A stretch of 64,000 nt of DNA from Nonomuraea wenchangensis (GTDB lineage: Bacteria; Actinomycetota; Actinomycetes; Streptosporangiales; Streptosporangiaceae). Location: positions 134,124 through 198,123 of the forward strand of contig NZ_FOHX01000019.1 of NCBI RefSeq assembly GCF_900111685.1. The letters run 5' to 3'. The position numbers and the translations under genes were made by a program. The notes under the pieces were generated by a model that was not told the origin of the DNA, made no database searches, and was given only the letters and a program-made list of their open reading frames with translations. Numbering within the stretch: position 1 is the first letter of the stretch; each line of letters opens with the position of its first letter. Positions 62,770-64,000 of this stretch are shown here, piece after piece.

Positions 62770-63040
62770 ACCTCACCCCGACCCAGGCCCAGGCCCGGCT
62801 CTGCGACGCCTGGGCACGCAGGGAAGCCGGCCGAGCGGTCCGCAGCTCGTGACCGACGGAAGGGGTCGGCCGGCCGTCGACGACGTTCGTGGGTGAGCAC
62901 CGATCCGCATCCGCCGTCGTGCCGTCAGGCTCCAACTCCCAGCACAGGCTCTCCGAGCCCCACGTGCACTCCAGCAGTTTCGGCGGATCGACCCGGACGA
63001 TCTCGCCCACGCCATAGCGAGGGTCAACGACGGCTGTTCG
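62770..63040 (-). pseudogene. Remnant of an SRPBCC/AHSA1-type gene
   Basis: Just past the TetR stop codon, and in the same frame, the minus strand reads YGVGEIVRVDPPKLLECTWG then LCWELEPDG, the central strands of an AHSA1-like START domain. Beyond this the frame loses similarity; another frame gives VLTHE and RAADRSAGFPAC, which look like the next part of the same fold, so at least one frameshift is present. There is no start codon or N-terminal half. The rest of the 445-bp gap between lexA and the TetR gene shows nothing else. Confidence 0.55.
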
Positions 63041-63043
63041 CCC

Positions 63044-63667
63044 TTACGCGGGCGACGAAGAGCCTGCCCGCGGAGCCGGGGCGGAAGGAACCACACAGGC
63101 GAGGGCCTCGCGTACGACGCCGGCGAAGGAACCGGCGCTGCCGGAGGCGAGCCAGTGCCGCCCCGCCACGCGGATGGCCCCGGCGACCGCGGCGGCGGTG
63201 ACGGCGGGGAAGAGGTCACGCTGCGGGTCCATCCCCGCGCGGGCCGCTATCGCCTCGGCGAGCGGCCCCTCGGCCATGGTGAACGCCTTGAGCGCCTCCC
63301 CCTCCAGCTCGGGCGTCGACATGATCATCCGCAGGCCGGCCCTGTCGGGCTCGGGGTCGGTGTAGAGCTCAAGCATGGCCGCGACGATCGCGCGATCCAG
63401 CGGCTCGTCGGCCGGCCGGGCGGCCAGCGCCTGTCCCGCGCGCCTGGACTGGTCGGCTTGGAAGGAACAGATCGCCTCCTCCCGGCTGGAGAAGTAGTTG
63501 TTGTATGTGCGCGGCGAGACCCCCGCCGCCGAGGCGATGTCCTGGACGCGCACCAGCGCCAGCCCTGAGGGCCCCTGGTCGATGGCCAGCCGAAGCGCGG
63601 CGTGACTGATCGCCTCGCGCGTGGCCTGCTTGTGGCGCGCGCGCAGGTTCATGGCGTCGTCGGTCAT
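63044..63667 (-). CDS. TetR-family transcriptional regulator
   Basis: A 207-residue regulator with an N-terminal helix-turn-helix (TREAISHAALRLAIDQG, then VRVQDIASAAGVSPRTYNNYFSSREE, quoted in part) and a ligand-binding helical C-terminal domain with EALACVV near its end. The ligand is unknown. It is divergent from groEL, with a 33-bp near-palindrome about 20 bp upstream of its start. The decayed SRPBCC fragment follows its stop. Confidence 0.92.
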   Translation of the reverse strand: MTDDAMNLRARHKQATREAISHAALRLAIDQGPSGLALVRVQDIASAAGVSPRTYNNYFSSREEAICSFQADQSRRAGQALAARPADEPLDRAIVAAMLELYTDPEPDRAGLRMIMSTPELEGEALKAFTMAEGPLAEAIAARAGMDPQRDLFPAVTAAAVAGAIRVAGRHWLASGSAGSFAGVVREALACVVPSAPAPRAGSSSPA

Positions 63668-63685
63668 GACAGAACTCTACATTGA

Positions 63686-63718
63686 TTGCGTGCCACGCAC
63701 TTAGTGCGCACCACGCAA
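63686..63718. promoter_or_regulatory. Large palindromic operator, probably for the TetR protein
   Basis: A 33-bp sequence with 16-bp arms, 13 of 16 positions matching, around a single central base. Outer arms are TTGCGTG and CACGCAA; inner arms are GCACT and AGTGC. It lies 19 bp before the TetR start, so autoregulation is likely, and it may also affect the divergent groEL. Confidence 0.72.
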
Positions 63719-63881
63719 CATATGGCTATAGTGTCGGCAGGCGGCCGGCGGTGAAGCCCGTCCATTGCCCACCATCCGGCCGGGACGGCGAGGTCTTCGA
63801 GGGCAGGCCGGCCGCTCTCGGCGAACCGTCCGTCGCGGGCGCCGTCCCGGGCCTCCCCCATCCACGAGCACAGGAGCAGGA

Positions 63882-64000
63882 ATGACGTCCAAGATGATCG
63901 CGTTCGACGAGGACGCCCGGCGCGGTCTCGAGCGCGGTATGAACCAGCTCGCTGACGCCGTCAAGGTGACCTTGGGCCCCAAGGGCCGCAACGTCGTGCT
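63882..64000 (+). CDS. groEL: 60-kDa chaperonin GroEL, N-terminal part
   Basis: The first 39 codons are visible before the window ends: MTSKMIAFDEDARRGLERG, then a stretch ending VTLGPKGRNVV. That is the conserved GroEL N-terminus with the ATP-pocket TLGPKGRNV. AGGAGCAGGA lies just before the ATG. The gene is not directly preceded by groES. No CIRCE element (GCACTC/GAGTGC arms) is visible in the 214-bp upstream region, which is unusual for a groEL promoter, so this may be a second copy under different control. Confidence 0.92.
   Translation, partial: MTSKMIAFDEDARRGLERGMNQLADAVKVTLGPKGRNVV

Noticed and set aside
62893..63201. 102-codon plus-strand frame downstream of lexA
   Set aside because: Low complexity, overlaps the TetR gene and the SRPBCC remnant, no start signal.
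63668..63881. CIRCE element for groEL
   Set aside because: The GCACT/AGTGC inner arms lack the GAGTGC spacing (9 bases) and TTA ends of CIRCE; it is part of a longer palindrome with a 1-base centre.

Overview
The window is chromosomal DNA from a very GC-rich actinobacterium. Coding frames show the usual strong G/C bias at third codon positions, GTG starts are common, and many neighbouring genes overlap by ATGA, GTGA or TGATG. The set of core genes (parC, parE, a DUF7455-type small protein, a primary sigma factor with a long Ala/Lys and acidic N-terminus, class II RNR nrdJ with nrdR, and lexA) fits the Streptosporangiales, for example Nonomuraea or a relative. The genus is inferred from gene content and cannot be proved from sequence inspection alone.

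Layout. 1-5.5 kb: the start of a RecQ-type helicase, a TauD-type dioxygenase, parC and a GH13 enzyme. 5.5-10.1 kb: a secreted GH3 beta-glycosidase behind a LacI/CebR-like operator, a VOC protein, a small unknown protein and a beta-carbonic anhydrase. 10.2-21.3 kb: parE, a small zinc-motif protein, a GNAT enzyme, yaaA, the primary sigma factor, a PAS/GAF/SpoIIE phosphatase, an HhH-GPD glycosylase and two conserved proteins of unknown function. 21.3-28.2 kb: pxpABC (5-oxoprolinase), a PhzF protein, sthA, a DoxX protein and a DHA2-type exporter. 28.4-33.5 kb: a TPR/membrane/PNPOx-like fusion, a haloalkane-dehalogenase-type hydrolase and a membrane-anchored double AAA+ protein. 33.6-39.2 kb: a four-gene peptide ABC importer with its two ATPases fused. 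39.3-48.1 kb: mostly single genes, including an AlkZ-like protein, small zinc and secreted proteins, an AhpD-like protein, an HxlR/MFS divergent pair, a PrsW protease, an amidohydrolase and two PNPOx-fold proteins. 48.1-55.5 kb: narGHJI plus a translationally coupled HPP-family membrane gene. 55.8-64 kb: a secreted glycerophosphodiesterase, nrdR-nrdJ, a gene divergent from lexA, lexA, the remains of an SRPBCC gene, a TetR regulator and the start of a groEL.

How the genes work together. nrdR-nrdJ looks self-regulated through paired NrdR-type boxes. lexA and its divergent neighbour share two SOS-box-like palindromes, and a weaker one lies upstream of parE. The nar operon is a full membrane nitrate reductase with a possible nitrate/nitrite membrane partner. 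The GH3 gene is probably induced by an oligosaccharide through a LacI-family repressor that is not in this window. The HxlR and TetR genes each lie beside repeats suitable as their own operators. Strong hairpins separate most convergent gene pairs.

I found no CRISPR array, insertion sequence, prophage, tRNA, rRNA or secondary-metabolite cluster. The least familiar items are the TPR-membrane-PNPOx fusion, the membrane double AAA+ protein, the LysM-less protein in the divS/chiZ position beside lexA, the nar-HPP operon, and a 56-residue basic protein with its own promoter-like sequence.
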